Shown here in pieces: positions 26,319-34,382 of a stretch of DNA of 64,000 bases. This DNA is from Candidatus Obscuribacterales bacterium (GTDB taxonomy: Bacteria; Cyanobacteriota; Vampirovibrionia; Obscuribacterales; Obscuribacteraceae): positions 62,001 to 126,000 of the forward strand of contig JACKCM010000005.1 in the NCBI GenBank assembly GCA_020634035.1, given 5' to 3'. The position numbers and the translations under genes were made by a program. A model generated the notes under the pieces. The model searched no databases. It saw only the letters and a list, made by a program, of their open reading frames with translations, and was not told the origin of the DNA. Position 1 is the stretch's first letter. Each line of letters starts with the position of its first letter.

Positions 26319-27052
26319 ACGTTCTTTCTCTTTCCTCTGTTGCTGATAGAAACTAGGTCTAGATATCGTTCTAGCCGCGCTCTTAACTCTTCTGGCGAAA
26401 ATCGAGGAGACTTTACTCTCTGCTTTTTCCTCAAGGGGGTGTCAACCATAACCCGTGTACTTGTTTTCAAGGCTGCTTGCTGAATCATAACTGTCGACGT
26501 TAGCAAGTTTGATGGACTAGTGGCGCGATGAAGCTGATCATAGGCGATGCTATAGCTACTTCCCTTATGCATTGAGGAGGTGAATGTTTTGATCAGCCGG
26601 CAACAGCCAATATGTTCCATTGAGAAGTATTCATTGTTTCCGCGAGGATGGTAGCGGTATTCTTCTCTGGTGACTGCTCTGTGATTGTTGTCCAGACCTG
26701 ACAATTCAGACCAATTTTCTAGTGCTAGCTGCCCTGTGATGATTTTTGAGGAAAAGTCCCATCTGTGGTCGTGGATATCTTCTTTCGAGGGGCTTTGGCC
26801 TGGTTCGAGTGGCCACCATATATGAAGGCGTACTTTGAACTCTTCGTGACTGGGAACAACTAAGGGAATTTTGTCGAATCCGTTAGGATGGGAGTAAGAC
26901 CTGTCTGCAATTTTTTCTAAGTCTGCACGGTTGGATAAAACTGATTTGATAATCCGTTTTACTCGAGTCAAAGTTAAGGTCTCCAGAAACGCAGCTATGG
27001 AGTCCGAGCTAGAAAAAGAATTATTTACTTGGCTTATTTCAAGTTGTTGCAT
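26315..27052 (-). CDS. Cupin-like protein, first gene of cupin-HAD-unknown operon
   Basis: 245 residues from ATG 27052. A TTG at 27085 would add 11 residues, and neither start has a strong ribosome site. A cupin-like core at ~75-185 has RLHIWWPLEPGQ, then EDIHDHRWDFSSKIITGQLA. The latter is a His-x-His cupin motif 1 with the later strand residues, followed by motif-2-like EHIGCCRLIKTF and SIAYDQLHRA. This suggests a metal-dependent dioxygenase or isomerase-like barrel. The C-terminal ~50 residues are basic (LRKKQRVKSPRFSPEELRAR). The specific reaction cannot be assigned. The stop overlaps the HAD gene by 4 bases. Confidence 0.75.
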   Translation of the reverse strand: MQQLEISQVNNSFSSSDSIAAFLETLTLTRVKRIIKSVLSNRADLEKIADRSYSHPNGFDKIPLVVPSHEEFKVRLHIWWPLEPGQSPSKEDIHDHRWDFSSKIITGQLALENWSELSGLDNNHRAVTREEYRYHPRGNNEYFSMEHIGCCRLIKTFTSSMHKGSSYSIAYDQLHRATSPSNLLTSTVMIQQAALKTSTRVMVDTPLRKKQRVKSPRFSPEELRARLERYLDLVSISNRGKRKNV

Positions 27053-27241
27053 TTTAGGTCTGAGGACAAAACAAAATCGTGACAACCTGGAAGTATTGAT
27101 TAAGTGATTCCTGTACAGATCTGAGCTATCTGACTGCGCAAATTTAGCCGGATTGGAATTATATCAGAGAAACCATCTTTAGTTTGGATGCTAGTTGTCT
27201 GCTCAGTTATGATTAGTCCTGTGAAAAGATAGTTGGTTTAG

Positions 27242-27676
27242 ATGGGCTTGATTGTAGATTCTGGTCAAAGAAGTACAGATGCATTAATTTCCCTTCGGAA
27301 GAAGGGTGAAGCTGATCGCGATTCTGATATCGAAAAGAAAGAGGAAGTGGTTTCAAAGCCTGAGACTTTGCAGGAAGAAGAACCGGAGAAGACTATCCGA
27401 TGCAAGTTCTGCGATCACGATATCACCCGCCCATCTCTCGCCGTCGAGCCCCATGAACATACCTTTCGCAATCCCGCCGGGCTTTCTTTTCATATCCTCT
27501 GTTACAGCGATGCTCCAGGCGCGTTAAATAATGGCGTTCCCACTCTAGAACATACCTGGTTCTCCGGATACGCCTGGTCCTATGCTATCTGCCAGAATTG
27601 CCAGAGCCACCTGGGCTGGTGGTTTACCGGTGCCGATACCTTTGTGGGTCTAATCGCAACTCGCTTGATTCGTTGA
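27242..27676 (+). CDS. Bacterial cereblon-type CULT domain protein
   Basis: 144 residues. Residues 1-50 are polar and likely flexible. Residues 53-144 match the CULT domain (cereblon domain of unknown activity, ligand-binding for cellular ligands and thalidomide): zinc pairs CKFC (Cys54/57) and CQNC (Cys117/120), HTFRNPAGLSFHILCYSD, then HTWFSGYAWSYAICQNC and HLGWWF. The pocket tryptophans Trp106, Trp112 and Trp126 have the same 6- and 14-residue spacing as human cereblon Trp380, 386 and 400, with Phe128 beside them. A single-domain bacterial CULT protein is known from Magnetospirillum and binds thalidomide-like imides. The natural ligand is probably a cyclic-imide or related modified residue or a small molecule. 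No signal peptide. Confidence 0.9.
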   Translation: MGLIVDSGQRSTDALISLRKKGEADRDSDIEKKEEVVSKPETLQEEEPEKTIRCKFCDHDITRPSLAVEPHEHTFRNPAGLSFHILCYSDAPGALNNGVPTLEHTWFSGYAWSYAICQNCQSHLGWWFTGADTFVGLIATRLIR

Positions 27677-27713
27677 TTTAACTAACTCTTCAATCTAAAC
27701 TCAGATGTCGCAA

Positions 27714-28103
27714 TTAGTACTGCTGGTAGGGGACTTGCTGCTGTTGAGTCTGGGGTGTCAACTGATTTCTGATCAGGTTTTGCAAAATGCCTTTGCCTGT
27801 CTGACCGGCGCTCTGTCCGGGCTGGTAGATAGGTTGATTCTGCTGGGTTTGAACTTGCTGGTTGGTCAGATACATCTGGCCGTTTTGAACCGCGACATAA
27901 AAAGCCTGTCCGGACTGGACATTGGTCATCATATAGTCGCCCGGCGGCAGGTTGACGTTGCCTATCAATGTGGGCTGTGCTGCCATCTGTTGCTGCTGCT
28001 GGGAGCCGATCAAGCTGTCTTTGAGCGTCTTCATGAATTGAGCCTGACAGGGCACAGCGGCGAAAAAGGACACGATCAGGAGCACGACTACGGAACGTTT
28101 CAT
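27714..28103 (-). CDS. Small secreted Gln-rich protein
   Basis: 129 residues with a clear signal peptide (MKRSVVVLLIVSFFAAVPCQA). The mature part is Gln-rich (SQQQQQMAAQ; QQVQTQQNQP; TQQQQ) around a short beta segment (LPPGDYMMTNVQSGQAFYVA, VQNGQMYLTN). Frames on the opposite strand across this region are not supported, since only this strand gives a signal peptide and a start at the right place. It converges on the CULT gene (38-base gap). Function unknown, perhaps an envelope or adhesive protein. Confidence 0.75.
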   Translation of the reverse strand: MKRSVVVLLIVSFFAAVPCQAQFMKTLKDSLIGSQQQQQMAAQPTLIGNVNLPPGDYMMTNVQSGQAFYVAVQNGQMYLTNQQVQTQQNQPIYQPGQSAGQTGKGILQNLIRNQLTPQTQQQQVPYQQY

Positions 28104-28251
28104 GTTTTATTACCTACCTGCGACTTTCCGACTATTTTTTTGATTATAGCAATTTCGACCTTCTGAAGATACGCGGAGCAGAGGTCCACCCGGCGGGCTT
28201 TCGGCGGATTTGAGCTGTATACGGATTTAGCGGCTGAAGCGCCCTGGGACC

Positions 28252-29481
28252 TCAGTGCTGCTCGCACTTCTCCACCAGCCTGTCTACCATCGCTTGCACT
28301 TTCTTTTGCAGGTCTTCGGTGAAACTATGCCGGAAGGCATGGGCGTCGGTTTCGTAGTCTTGAACAAACGAGCTTATATCAATGGGGGTGGATATGGTGA
28401 CATGGACATCGCGTCGGGTGAGTTGCTTAGGGCGTTTTACCTTAAACAGCTCGCGCTCCAGCTTGAGCACCAGCTCGGCGAGCCGGTCGAAAGAGGCTTT
28501 CTCTTCGATATAGTCTGGATGCCAGCTGGTTAGCTGTGCTACTTCTTTTAGATCAGCCAGCTCTTTTTTCAGTTCTTCTTGATTAGAGTCGTCGCTCGCC
28601 AGCTCTTCTCTGATGGCGGCACCAAGCTGCCAGGCTTTGTCTATGAGCTGCGAGGGATGCACTTTGATCTCCTGGTGAGTCGCTTCTATCTCTGACAAAA
28701 TAGCCTCTTCGGTTCTGGTGATCTCTTCGAAGAGGTCGTGCTGAAGCTCTTGCCGTATATGATGCGCGGTCTCTTCCATGGCAAGCAGAGTCTTCTGAAT
28801 GCGCCGCAATCTGGTAGTGAAAGATTCTTCTTTAGAAGGCTTGAAATTGAGATGACTTTCCATCTTCTCGATCCGGTGTTCAAGGGCGTCTTCGATGGGA
28901 CCATGGTGATGATACTTGAGCGCCATCGGCACAATAAACGCCTTCCAGTCAGGGTTTTTCTCGCGCTGTTGCAAAAGAGCCTGCATGCTTATCTCGACCA
29001 CACCGCTGTGAAAGGGCTGAATCTTCTCGTTCAGATAAAAGATCTCTCCTTCGGGAAAGATCACCAGAATCTGCTCTCCGTTTTTGACGATGTCGATGGC
29101 GTACTGCTTTGCGTGACTGTCGTGGGCGCCGCGCTCGACAGAAAAGTGTCCTAGATGTTGCAGCACCCAGCCGGCCATGCCCGATAGCTCGTCGAAGGCT
29201 TCGCGGTTGCACATGGAGATAAAGCGTTTGCCGCTCAGTCTCGAAAGCTCAAGGCAGATGCGCGGGTCCATCTCGTCGGCATGGTTGGAGATAAGGATAA
29301 CTCCTGCGTCAGGTGGCAAGCCTCTTAGATGTTCGAGCTCGGCGTCGTCCACATGCAGTTTGTTCTTGAGGGCAAGCTCCAGGCGCACTAATTCGCTGGC
29401 GGCGGCAATAACCGGCGCCGAAGGCTTGGCATTTTTGAATGGGCGACCGGCTTTTTCTGATTCTGATTCGGGTTCGGGCAT
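28252..29481 (-). CDS. PlsC-type 1-acyl-glycerol-3-phosphate acyltransferase-like protein
   Basis: 409 residues. The acyltransferase motifs are in order: ILISNHADEMDPR at ~59-71 (motif I, NHx4D), a central basic region near KRFISMCNREAF (motif II), IFPEGEIFYLNEKIQPFHSG (motif III/IV), then IVPMALKYHH. This transfers an acyl group to a glycerol-phosphate-type or similar acceptor at the membrane. PlsC is ~240 residues. Here the C-terminal ~190 residues (helical, with coiled coil ~210-280) are an extension whose role is unknown. The N-terminus is soluble without a clear TM. No lipid-biosynthesis genes adjoin it, although a desaturase lies 3.6 kb away. Confidence 0.85.
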   Translation of the reverse strand: MPEPESESEKAGRPFKNAKPSAPVIAAASELVRLELALKNKLHVDDAELEHLRGLPPDAGVILISNHADEMDPRICLELSRLSGKRFISMCNREAFDELSGMAGWVLQHLGHFSVERGAHDSHAKQYAIDIVKNGEQILVIFPEGEIFYLNEKIQPFHSGVVEISMQALLQQREKNPDWKAFIVPMALKYHHHGPIEDALEHRIEKMESHLNFKPSKEESFTTRLRRIQKTLLAMEETAHHIRQELQHDLFEEITRTEEAILSEIEATHQEIKVHPSQLIDKAWQLGAAIREELASDDSNQEELKKELADLKEVAQLTSWHPDYIEEKASFDRLAELVLKLERELFKVKRPKQLTRRDVHVTISTPIDISSFVQDYETDAHAFRHSFTEDLQKKVQAMVDRLVEKCEQH

Positions 29482-29863
29482 GGACAGTGTTCCTTACGGT
29501 GAGGCAAGTCTTCAAAGGCTCGCCTGTATTAGCCGGTTATTTTACCGCAGTTTCTAGCGATGAAGTGCGCCGGTCACGATGCAGTCACTCCTGACTTCTA
29601 GTATTGGTCTGTTGTGTTAGTTGTATTACAGATTCATCGCAGGTGCTGCAGGAGAAGATCCCGGTGCTGATCGAATATTTTAACGGTCAATTTCAATCTA
29701 AAGCGAGCGATTCTATGGGATGGCAGTGGCGAGCGCTTTTGTTGCTGACCCTTTTGATCTTCTCTTTATTGATATTCGAGCCTGATGCCGACTATTGTTC
29801 TTCGTCCTCTGAAACTCCCGCCGAAGCGACTGCGGTACGAGATCTGATTTAAGTGTGAGAGTT
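29482..29863. other. Gene-poor stretch with at most a tiny membrane ORF
   Basis: 381 bases between the acyltransferase start and the next minus-strand gene. A 45-codon plus-strand frame from ATG 29715 would encode a peptide with one hydrophobic segment (ALLLLTLLIFSLLIF) and a polar tail, but it has no ribosome site. I see no terminator or promoter I can defend. Confidence 0.4.
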
Positions 29864-30424
29864 CTATTTACTGCCGCTCTTTTCGAAGGCGATGCCAATC
29901 GGTCCCAGTTCGCCGCCGGGATATCTGACGGTCACATAGACAGAAAGCTCCGGCTTCGAGACCTTTTCTGCCTGGGCGACGTTGCGCGCTAAAAGACCAA
30001 TAAGGCTATCGATTTTGATTTCGCCGGCGGTGCCAAGGCGTTTGTTTACGGTGGCGACAAATCTAAAGAGAGCCGCCTTCGCCTCTTTCTTCTTGGGACC
30101 ACCTTCTTTATAGACTTCCAGCAGATAGTCTCGTATGCGATACCACATATCCGGATTGTTAGGCAGCTGCTTTACCGCTGCCACGCACTTTTCTATGCGG
30201 TCCTGCTTGGTGTCCATGCCGGTGATTTCAAAGTCCACCTCTCTGGCCACTTCTGCCAGCGGATCTAAGTTGGTGTCGAGACCGCCTTCTATTCCGCCAT
30301 AGCGAGCCTTCTCTATCGCCTTCCAGTCGACACCCCGTTCCATAAAAGGATGGCGCCGCCCCCGGAAGCTAGCCGAGTCGCTGCCGTCTTTCTGTTTCTC
30401 GTTCGATCCGTCGAATTTGGACAT
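29864..30424 (-). CDS. Unknown soluble protein
   Basis: 186 residues. The N-terminal ~30 are disordered and basic (FRGRRHPFME). The rest is helical (LPNNPDMWYRIRDYLLEVYK, then KKKEAKAALFRFVATVNKRL) with a final strand region (LSVYVTVRYPGGELGPIGIA). No signal peptide, domain or motif is recognised. Followed downstream on the same strand by the acyltransferase gene, but 382 bases away, so cotranscription is uncertain. Confidence 0.65.
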   Translation of the reverse strand: MSKFDGSNEKQKDGSDSASFRGRRHPFMERGVDWKAIEKARYGGIEGGLDTNLDPLAEVAREVDFEITGMDTKQDRIEKCVAAVKQLPNNPDMWYRIRDYLLEVYKEGGPKKKEAKAALFRFVATVNKRLGTAGEIKIDSLIGLLARNVAQAEKVSKPELSVYVTVRYPGGELGPIGIAFEKSGSK

Positions 30425-30470
30425 TAACTTATCGCCTTAGTTGAGATTCAGTAAGCCTATTATAACCAGG

Positions 30471-31400
30471 TCAACCACGCCTGGCATAGGGACCGACCGC
30501 GCCGTATGTTTTAAGCTCGAGAAGCAAAGTCTTCATGCTGTATAGAGGGCGATAGTTCAACACTTCTCTGGTTTTTGATATATCGAGGATGCTCGGCTTG
30601 AGCGCCGGATCGAGACCGGATTCTACCGCCAGATCATAGAACGGTCCATAGTATTTGCGAAATGTCGTGCCCGGACCATCAGAGTCCCAGGCGGCAAGAT
30701 CCTCGGCGCTGTATTCATAGGCACCGTCCACGGTGAGGGTAAGAGGAGCGTTCTCAAAATCATACTCGCCTTCTATTAAAAGCTCGATGCTCTTAATAAC
30801 CGACTGGGCGACGTCCGAGATATGCACCGCTCCTTTTGCGAACCACTTTGCCCAGTCTATAAATTGTGAATAGACCTCGGTGTTATAGGGTGGGATGAAA
30901 GCGCGGGGACGCAGGGTGATGACCTTCATATCATGGCGGTGCGCGTAGACCGTGGCAATCTCCTCTCCCACCACTTTGGTATGTCCGTATAGTCCGAAGC
31001 GCTCGTCGATACTGGTGCTGGAGATGAAGACAAAGTCTTTGATACCGGCTTGCCGGGCGCTCTCGAAGACATTGAAAGTGCCGTTCACATTGAGGTCCCA
31101 GAACTGCCACGCATCTTTCTCTTGCTTGTGTTCGTGGATGCCGTGCCAGGCTGCTATATGGACCACTACATCGATGTTTTTCAACGCTGTTTTCAGGTCT
31201 TCTCTGTCGGTTATCGAACCTCGAATAAACTCAATCTCTCCTGTGCCATCCGGGGCGTTGTCGCCTGAATGGGCGCTTGCCTCTTCGGGACTTCTGAGGT
31301 CGAAAACCACCGGTGTATGCCCCATGCCTAACAGGGACCTGCACAGATACCGGCCCAGGTCGCCTGAGCCTCCGGTCAGAAATATGCGCTTTTGCGGCAT
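30471..31400 (-). CDS. NAD(P)-dependent sugar epimerase/dehydratase-like (extended SDR)
   Basis: 309 residues from ATG 31400, preceded by AAGGG. An in-frame ATG at 31427 overlaps a divergent promoter and lacks a ribosome site. The Rossmann motif is FLTGGSGDLGRYLCRSLLG (GxxGxxG) at the N-terminus. The active-site Ser-Tyr-Lys pattern is FISSTSIDERFGLYGHTK (YxxxK). RPRAFIPPYN is the usual post-active-site loop. Extended SDRs of this kind act on nucleotide sugars or related substrates. The exact substrate is not determinable. It is divergent from the gene at 31554. Confidence 0.9.
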   Translation of the reverse strand: MPQKRIFLTGGSGDLGRYLCRSLLGMGHTPVVFDLRSPEEASAHSGDNAPDGTGEIEFIRGSITDREDLKTALKNIDVVVHIAAWHGIHEHKQEKDAWQFWDLNVNGTFNVFESARQAGIKDFVFISSTSIDERFGLYGHTKVVGEEIATVYAHRHDMKVITLRPRAFIPPYNTEVYSQFIDWAKWFAKGAVHISDVAQSVIKSIELLIEGEYDFENAPLTLTVDGAYEYSAEDLAAWDSDGPGTTFRKYYGPFYDLAVESGLDPALKPSILDISKTREVLNYRPLYSMKTLLLELKTYGAVGPYARRG

Positions 31401-31420
31401 TTTTTGTGCCCTTATCTCTC

Positions 31421-31448
31421 TTGACATCGGTATGGCGATCAGTATAAT
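31421..31448 (+). promoter_or_regulatory. Consensus sigma-70 promoter
   Basis: TTGACA (31421-31426) and TATAAT (31443-31448), both perfect, with a 16-base spacer. It points toward the plus-strand gene starting at 31554, leaving a leader of about 100 bases. It overlaps the outside edge of the divergent epimerase gene, which supports that gene's shorter start. Confidence 0.75.
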
Positions 31449-31466
31449 AGACTAACTCTGCCCTGG

Positions 31467-31484
31467 CTCACAACAGATTGTGAG
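31467..31484 (+). promoter_or_regulatory. Inverted repeat in transcribed leader
   Basis: CTCACAA (31467-31473) and TTGTGAG (31478-31484), a perfect 7-bp inverted repeat with a 4-base loop (CAGA), placed about 12-30 bases after the expected transcription start. It could be a repressor operator or a leader hairpin. Confidence 0.45.
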
Positions 31485-31553
31485 ATCGGCGCAACGAGTA
31501 GAACAAAGCTGCGCAAACAAATCATACATTCAAGACAGGAGACCCCTCTTGCC

Positions 31554-32894
31554 ATGGTTGAGCAGCTTTCTATCGGTCGATCCGGCTCTGACAGCGGATC
31601 ACAGAGAATTTCTAACGAGATATCCAATCAAGCCGATGGCGAAGCCCATCGCGACGGTGACCATAGCATGGCAAGCCATTCTATGGTGGTGGCCGATGCA
31701 TATTCTGCCGATTCTCCGAATGCTTCCAGCCTTAGTTTGCGTTCTATTCTGGACAATACTCTAAGTGGCGAATTCGGCGAGTTCCAGATAATCACCGATG
31801 AAGATGTATCAATAAAGGATTTTTTCGGGGGCGAGCCGACGCCAGATCCAGAACCAGATCCCGGTCTATTTCTAATAGACCAACAACCTCTTTCTATCGA
31901 TGATTTCTTCGGCGTAGAGCCGAGTCCGAAACAGAGTCCAATTCTAGATCCGAATCAGTCCGAGTCTTATTATGACAATGGTGGCGCCGATGATGCTACT
32001 TCTGAATGGAGCCTCGAGAAAATCTATAGAGAGAGTGGCGGCCGCGAGACTGTCACCGTGGGCGATATGTTGCCGTTTCCCCAGAGGCAGCCAGGAAGGC
32101 AGCTTGGCGGCAGCGAATTTTTTCGCGACGTGCTCGGCATCAATCCAAATGGAGACCGATATCAGAACGGGGTCACCGGTCTTAATCGAGAACTGGCTAT
32201 TTTGAGGCAGGTAGAAGCCGGTAATATCCCGGATTTCCTTCGCCATCCTAAGAAGGTGGTTACTAGAGACGCCAACGGCAATACCGCAGAGATCTCGGTG
32301 ATGCCTGATTATCTTGCCATCGGCACCAATGAAGATTGGGTGCGGGTGCCGATGACGCCTATATTAGCCAGGGCCATCGCTGACCGTTATGGATTGGAGT
32401 TGCCCACTGAGAAAGTTGCCGACGCCGTATACAGCCAGGCTGATGTCAGGCTGACCGCAGAGGGCATGGTCGCCAACAGTCGAGATCAAAAATACATGAC
32501 AGGCAACGGCTTCTATTTGACGCATAATCAGAAAATTGAAAGGCAGCTAGGTGGCACTCCTGATGGTGCTCTGGTTGCCGGGCACAAGAAAGACATAATC
32601 TTCAGCCGATTTGCCGCATCACGACCTGACCGGCTCGATTTCTATGGATTCTTCCGTGCCAATGGTACAGCCATTCAAAATGCCGGCGGCGGACCCCACG
32701 ACAATCTTTATGTCGACTATAGCCACGGAGCACGTTTTGTAGGCGAAACTGTCCTCGTCAATGGACAGCCGATGCGCTATAGCGACGTGTTGAGCAATCC
32801 ACGTTTAGCCGGTCTATTGAGTGATGAAGGTACGGTCGATGTGAACAGCATCTATCGTCAGCCCAAGGATTCTTCCTATCGGGCTCTCTATTAG
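31554..32894 (+). CDS. Large protein with uncharacterised His-containing C-terminal domain
   Basis: 446 residues, with an AGGAGA ribosome site before the ATG. Residues 1-150 are acidic/Pro-rich and disordered with two related short motifs (SIKDFFGGEPTPDPEPDPG; SIDDFFGVEPSP). Residues ~250-446 form a compact domain beginning MPDYLAIGTNEDWVRVPMTP. It continues with LARAIADRYGLELPTEKVAD, GFYLTHNQKIERQ, LVAGHKKDIIF (His344), FYGFFRANGT and YVDYSHGARFV (His391). I recall similar domains in uncharacterised bacterial proteins but know no function. The conserved-looking His and Asp suggest an enzyme. Driven by a consensus promoter with an inverted repeat in the leader. Confidence 0.75.
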   Translation: MVEQLSIGRSGSDSGSQRISNEISNQADGEAHRDGDHSMASHSMVVADAYSADSPNASSLSLRSILDNTLSGEFGEFQIITDEDVSIKDFFGGEPTPDPEPDPGLFLIDQQPLSIDDFFGVEPSPKQSPILDPNQSESYYDNGGADDATSEWSLEKIYRESGGRETVTVGDMLPFPQRQPGRQLGGSEFFRDVLGINPNGDRYQNGVTGLNRELAILRQVEAGNIPDFLRHPKKVVTRDANGNTAEISVMPDYLAIGTNEDWVRVPMTPILARAIADRYGLELPTEKVADAVYSQADVRLTAEGMVANSRDQKYMTGNGFYLTHNQKIERQLGGTPDGALVAGHKKDIIFSRFAASRPDRLDFYGFFRANGTAIQNAGGGPHDNLYVDYSHGARFVGETVLVNGQPMRYSDVLSNPRLAGLLSDEGTVDVNSIYRQPKDSSYRALY

Positions 32895-32910
32895 ATTCAG
32901 AGTCAGCTTC

Positions 32911-33033
32911 CTAGAGGCTGTCTTTGATTCCGAACCAGACTGCTATCCCGCCAATCGGAATGATCAACATCATGATGACTGTCAAGATGGTGACAAGGGA
33001 TATCGTCAATATGAATATGTCAGAGGCTGTCAT
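32911..33033 (-). CDS. Possible 40-residue single-span membrane protein
   Basis: A 40-codon frame from ATG 33033 to TAG 32911 encodes a short N-terminus, one long hydrophobic stretch (LVTILTVIMMLIIPIGGIAV) and a WFGIKDSL end. The topology and composition fit a small membrane protein. No ribosome site is obvious. It lies just downstream of the desaturase gene on the same strand. Low certainty. Confidence 0.35.
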   Translation of the reverse strand: MTASDIFILTISLVTILTVIMMLIIPIGGIAVWFGIKDSL

Positions 33034-33067
33034 GATATGGGTATGTCGTTTCTATATACAGGCGGAT

Positions 33068-33883
33068 CTAAAGATTAGATTCTACAGGAATTTTGACCGA
33101 TTGCATCCTTCTTGACTTGTTCAACGCCCGTTTGGCAGTCGAGCCGTCATTCACCCAGGAGGTCAATCTAAGAGCCTTCATCAGTTTGATGGTCATATAG
33201 CTGAGGTCGAACTCACCTTTTGCCAGGGCATTGTTGGCCGAACCAGGATTGGCATGGTGATTGTTATGCAATCCTTCGCCCATGGTCACAAAGCTGAGCC
33301 AGGTCATATTGACACTATCATCGGTGGTATCGAAGTTACGATAGCCGAAGATCTCCATGTGAGAGATTTTGTTGAATATCAGGGTGACCTGCTGCATCAA
33401 GAGTCCTGCAGAAAGGCTGCCCAGGGCGATAGGCAGGCCGAACATGGCAAGCAGAACAAAGCGGAATAGAAAGCAGAGAACACCGTTCAAAAGATGAGCT
33501 TCCTGCACTCTTCCGCCCCGATCTAAGAAGCGATAGTAAGGATCATCTACTAAGTCTTTGCCGCATTTTTGGGGATCGACATGGTCGGGATACTTCTCGT
33601 CGAAGATCCAGCCATAGATGCTGCGCCGCCAGCCGTAGAGGTTGGCATGGGGATCCAACTCGGTGTCCGAATAACGGTGATGGGCACGGTGCATGGTCGC
33701 CCACCAGAGAGGAGAACTCTGGAAAGCCAGATAGCCGGCAGTCACCCAGAAGTATTCCACGAACTTGGGACACTTGTAAGAGCGGTGAGAAAGGAGCCGG
33801 TGGTAACCGATGGAGACTCCCAGAATATGGATAACGTAAGAGATTAGGAACGATACGGTGAAGAGTATGATGAATTCAGTCAT
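33068..33883 (-). CDS. Acyl-CoA/acyl-lipid fatty acid desaturase (delta-9 type)
   Basis: 271 residues. The three histidine boxes are H-R-L-L-S-H (in GYHRLLSHRSY), H-R-A-H-H (in MHRAHHRYSDTELDPHANLY) and H-N-N-H-H (in GEGLHNNHHANPGS), plus an extra His (NKISHMEIFG). These are the di-iron ligands of membrane desaturases. About four membrane segments flank the boxes (FTVSFLISYVIHILGVSIGY; LCFLFRFVLLAMFGLPIALG). It inserts a double bond, typically delta-9, into fatty acyl chains using O2 and a reductase. The length matches the short bacterial type without a cytochrome b5 domain. The divergent upstream region holds no reductase. Confidence 0.9.
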   Translation of the reverse strand: MTEFIILFTVSFLISYVIHILGVSIGYHRLLSHRSYKCPKFVEYFWVTAGYLAFQSSPLWWATMHRAHHRYSDTELDPHANLYGWRRSIYGWIFDEKYPDHVDPQKCGKDLVDDPYYRFLDRGGRVQEAHLLNGVLCFLFRFVLLAMFGLPIALGSLSAGLLMQQVTLIFNKISHMEIFGYRNFDTTDDSVNMTWLSFVTMGEGLHNNHHANPGSANNALAKGEFDLSYMTIKLMKALRLTSWVNDGSTAKRALNKSRRMQSVKIPVESNL

Positions 33884-34382
33884 ATCACCCGCCTCGCTGA
33901 TACTTTAGGTCCGAGCATGTTTTTGTCAGTTTTCCGTGTCTTGGGTTGGATGGTCGCGGCATTTCAAAAGCATTTTCAGGTAGCAGCCGCCTTTTTTAAC
34001 TGTTTAGAGATAAAGTCAGGTGGCTAAATGTGCTCTGGGCACGAGAGCCTTTATACCGCCCTTTGGAATCTCTTTGGTCTTAACCTTTGTTCTTTTTTGT
34101 CTTTGTAGTATGCGTAATCAAAAATGTAGTCATATGAATACATATTGTAGTCGCTTCGCTAGCATATCATAAAATCCTCCATTCCCTGGGGATTTTGTGA
34201 TGCTCCATAACAGAGACGGGGGATTTTCACTTTTTAGTAGACCTGACTAAAGATCCTCGGAACCTTGGTCTGGTGGCGTCTGTTTTGTGGTTGATAAGGA
34301 GGGCTATCCGCCGAATTATTTATTACTGTCACTGTATTCTTTCGTCACAGTAGATATCTTGAGACTATCGGCAAAACCGCTC
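33884..34382. other. 499-base region without a gene between desaturase and Rrf2 regulator
   Basis: No coding frame with a plausible start. It holds a weak hairpin, AAAATCC (34171-34177) with GGATTTT (34190-34196), and a second GGGGGATTTT copy near 34218. It also contains a small ACTGT/ACAGT dyad around 34324-34348. The right part is the 3' flank of the regulator gene. No consensus promoter is clear for the desaturase. Confidence 0.4.

Noticed and set aside
28738..29154. 138-codon plus-strand frame within the acyltransferase
   Set aside because: It overlaps the PlsC motifs on the opposite strand; no start signal.
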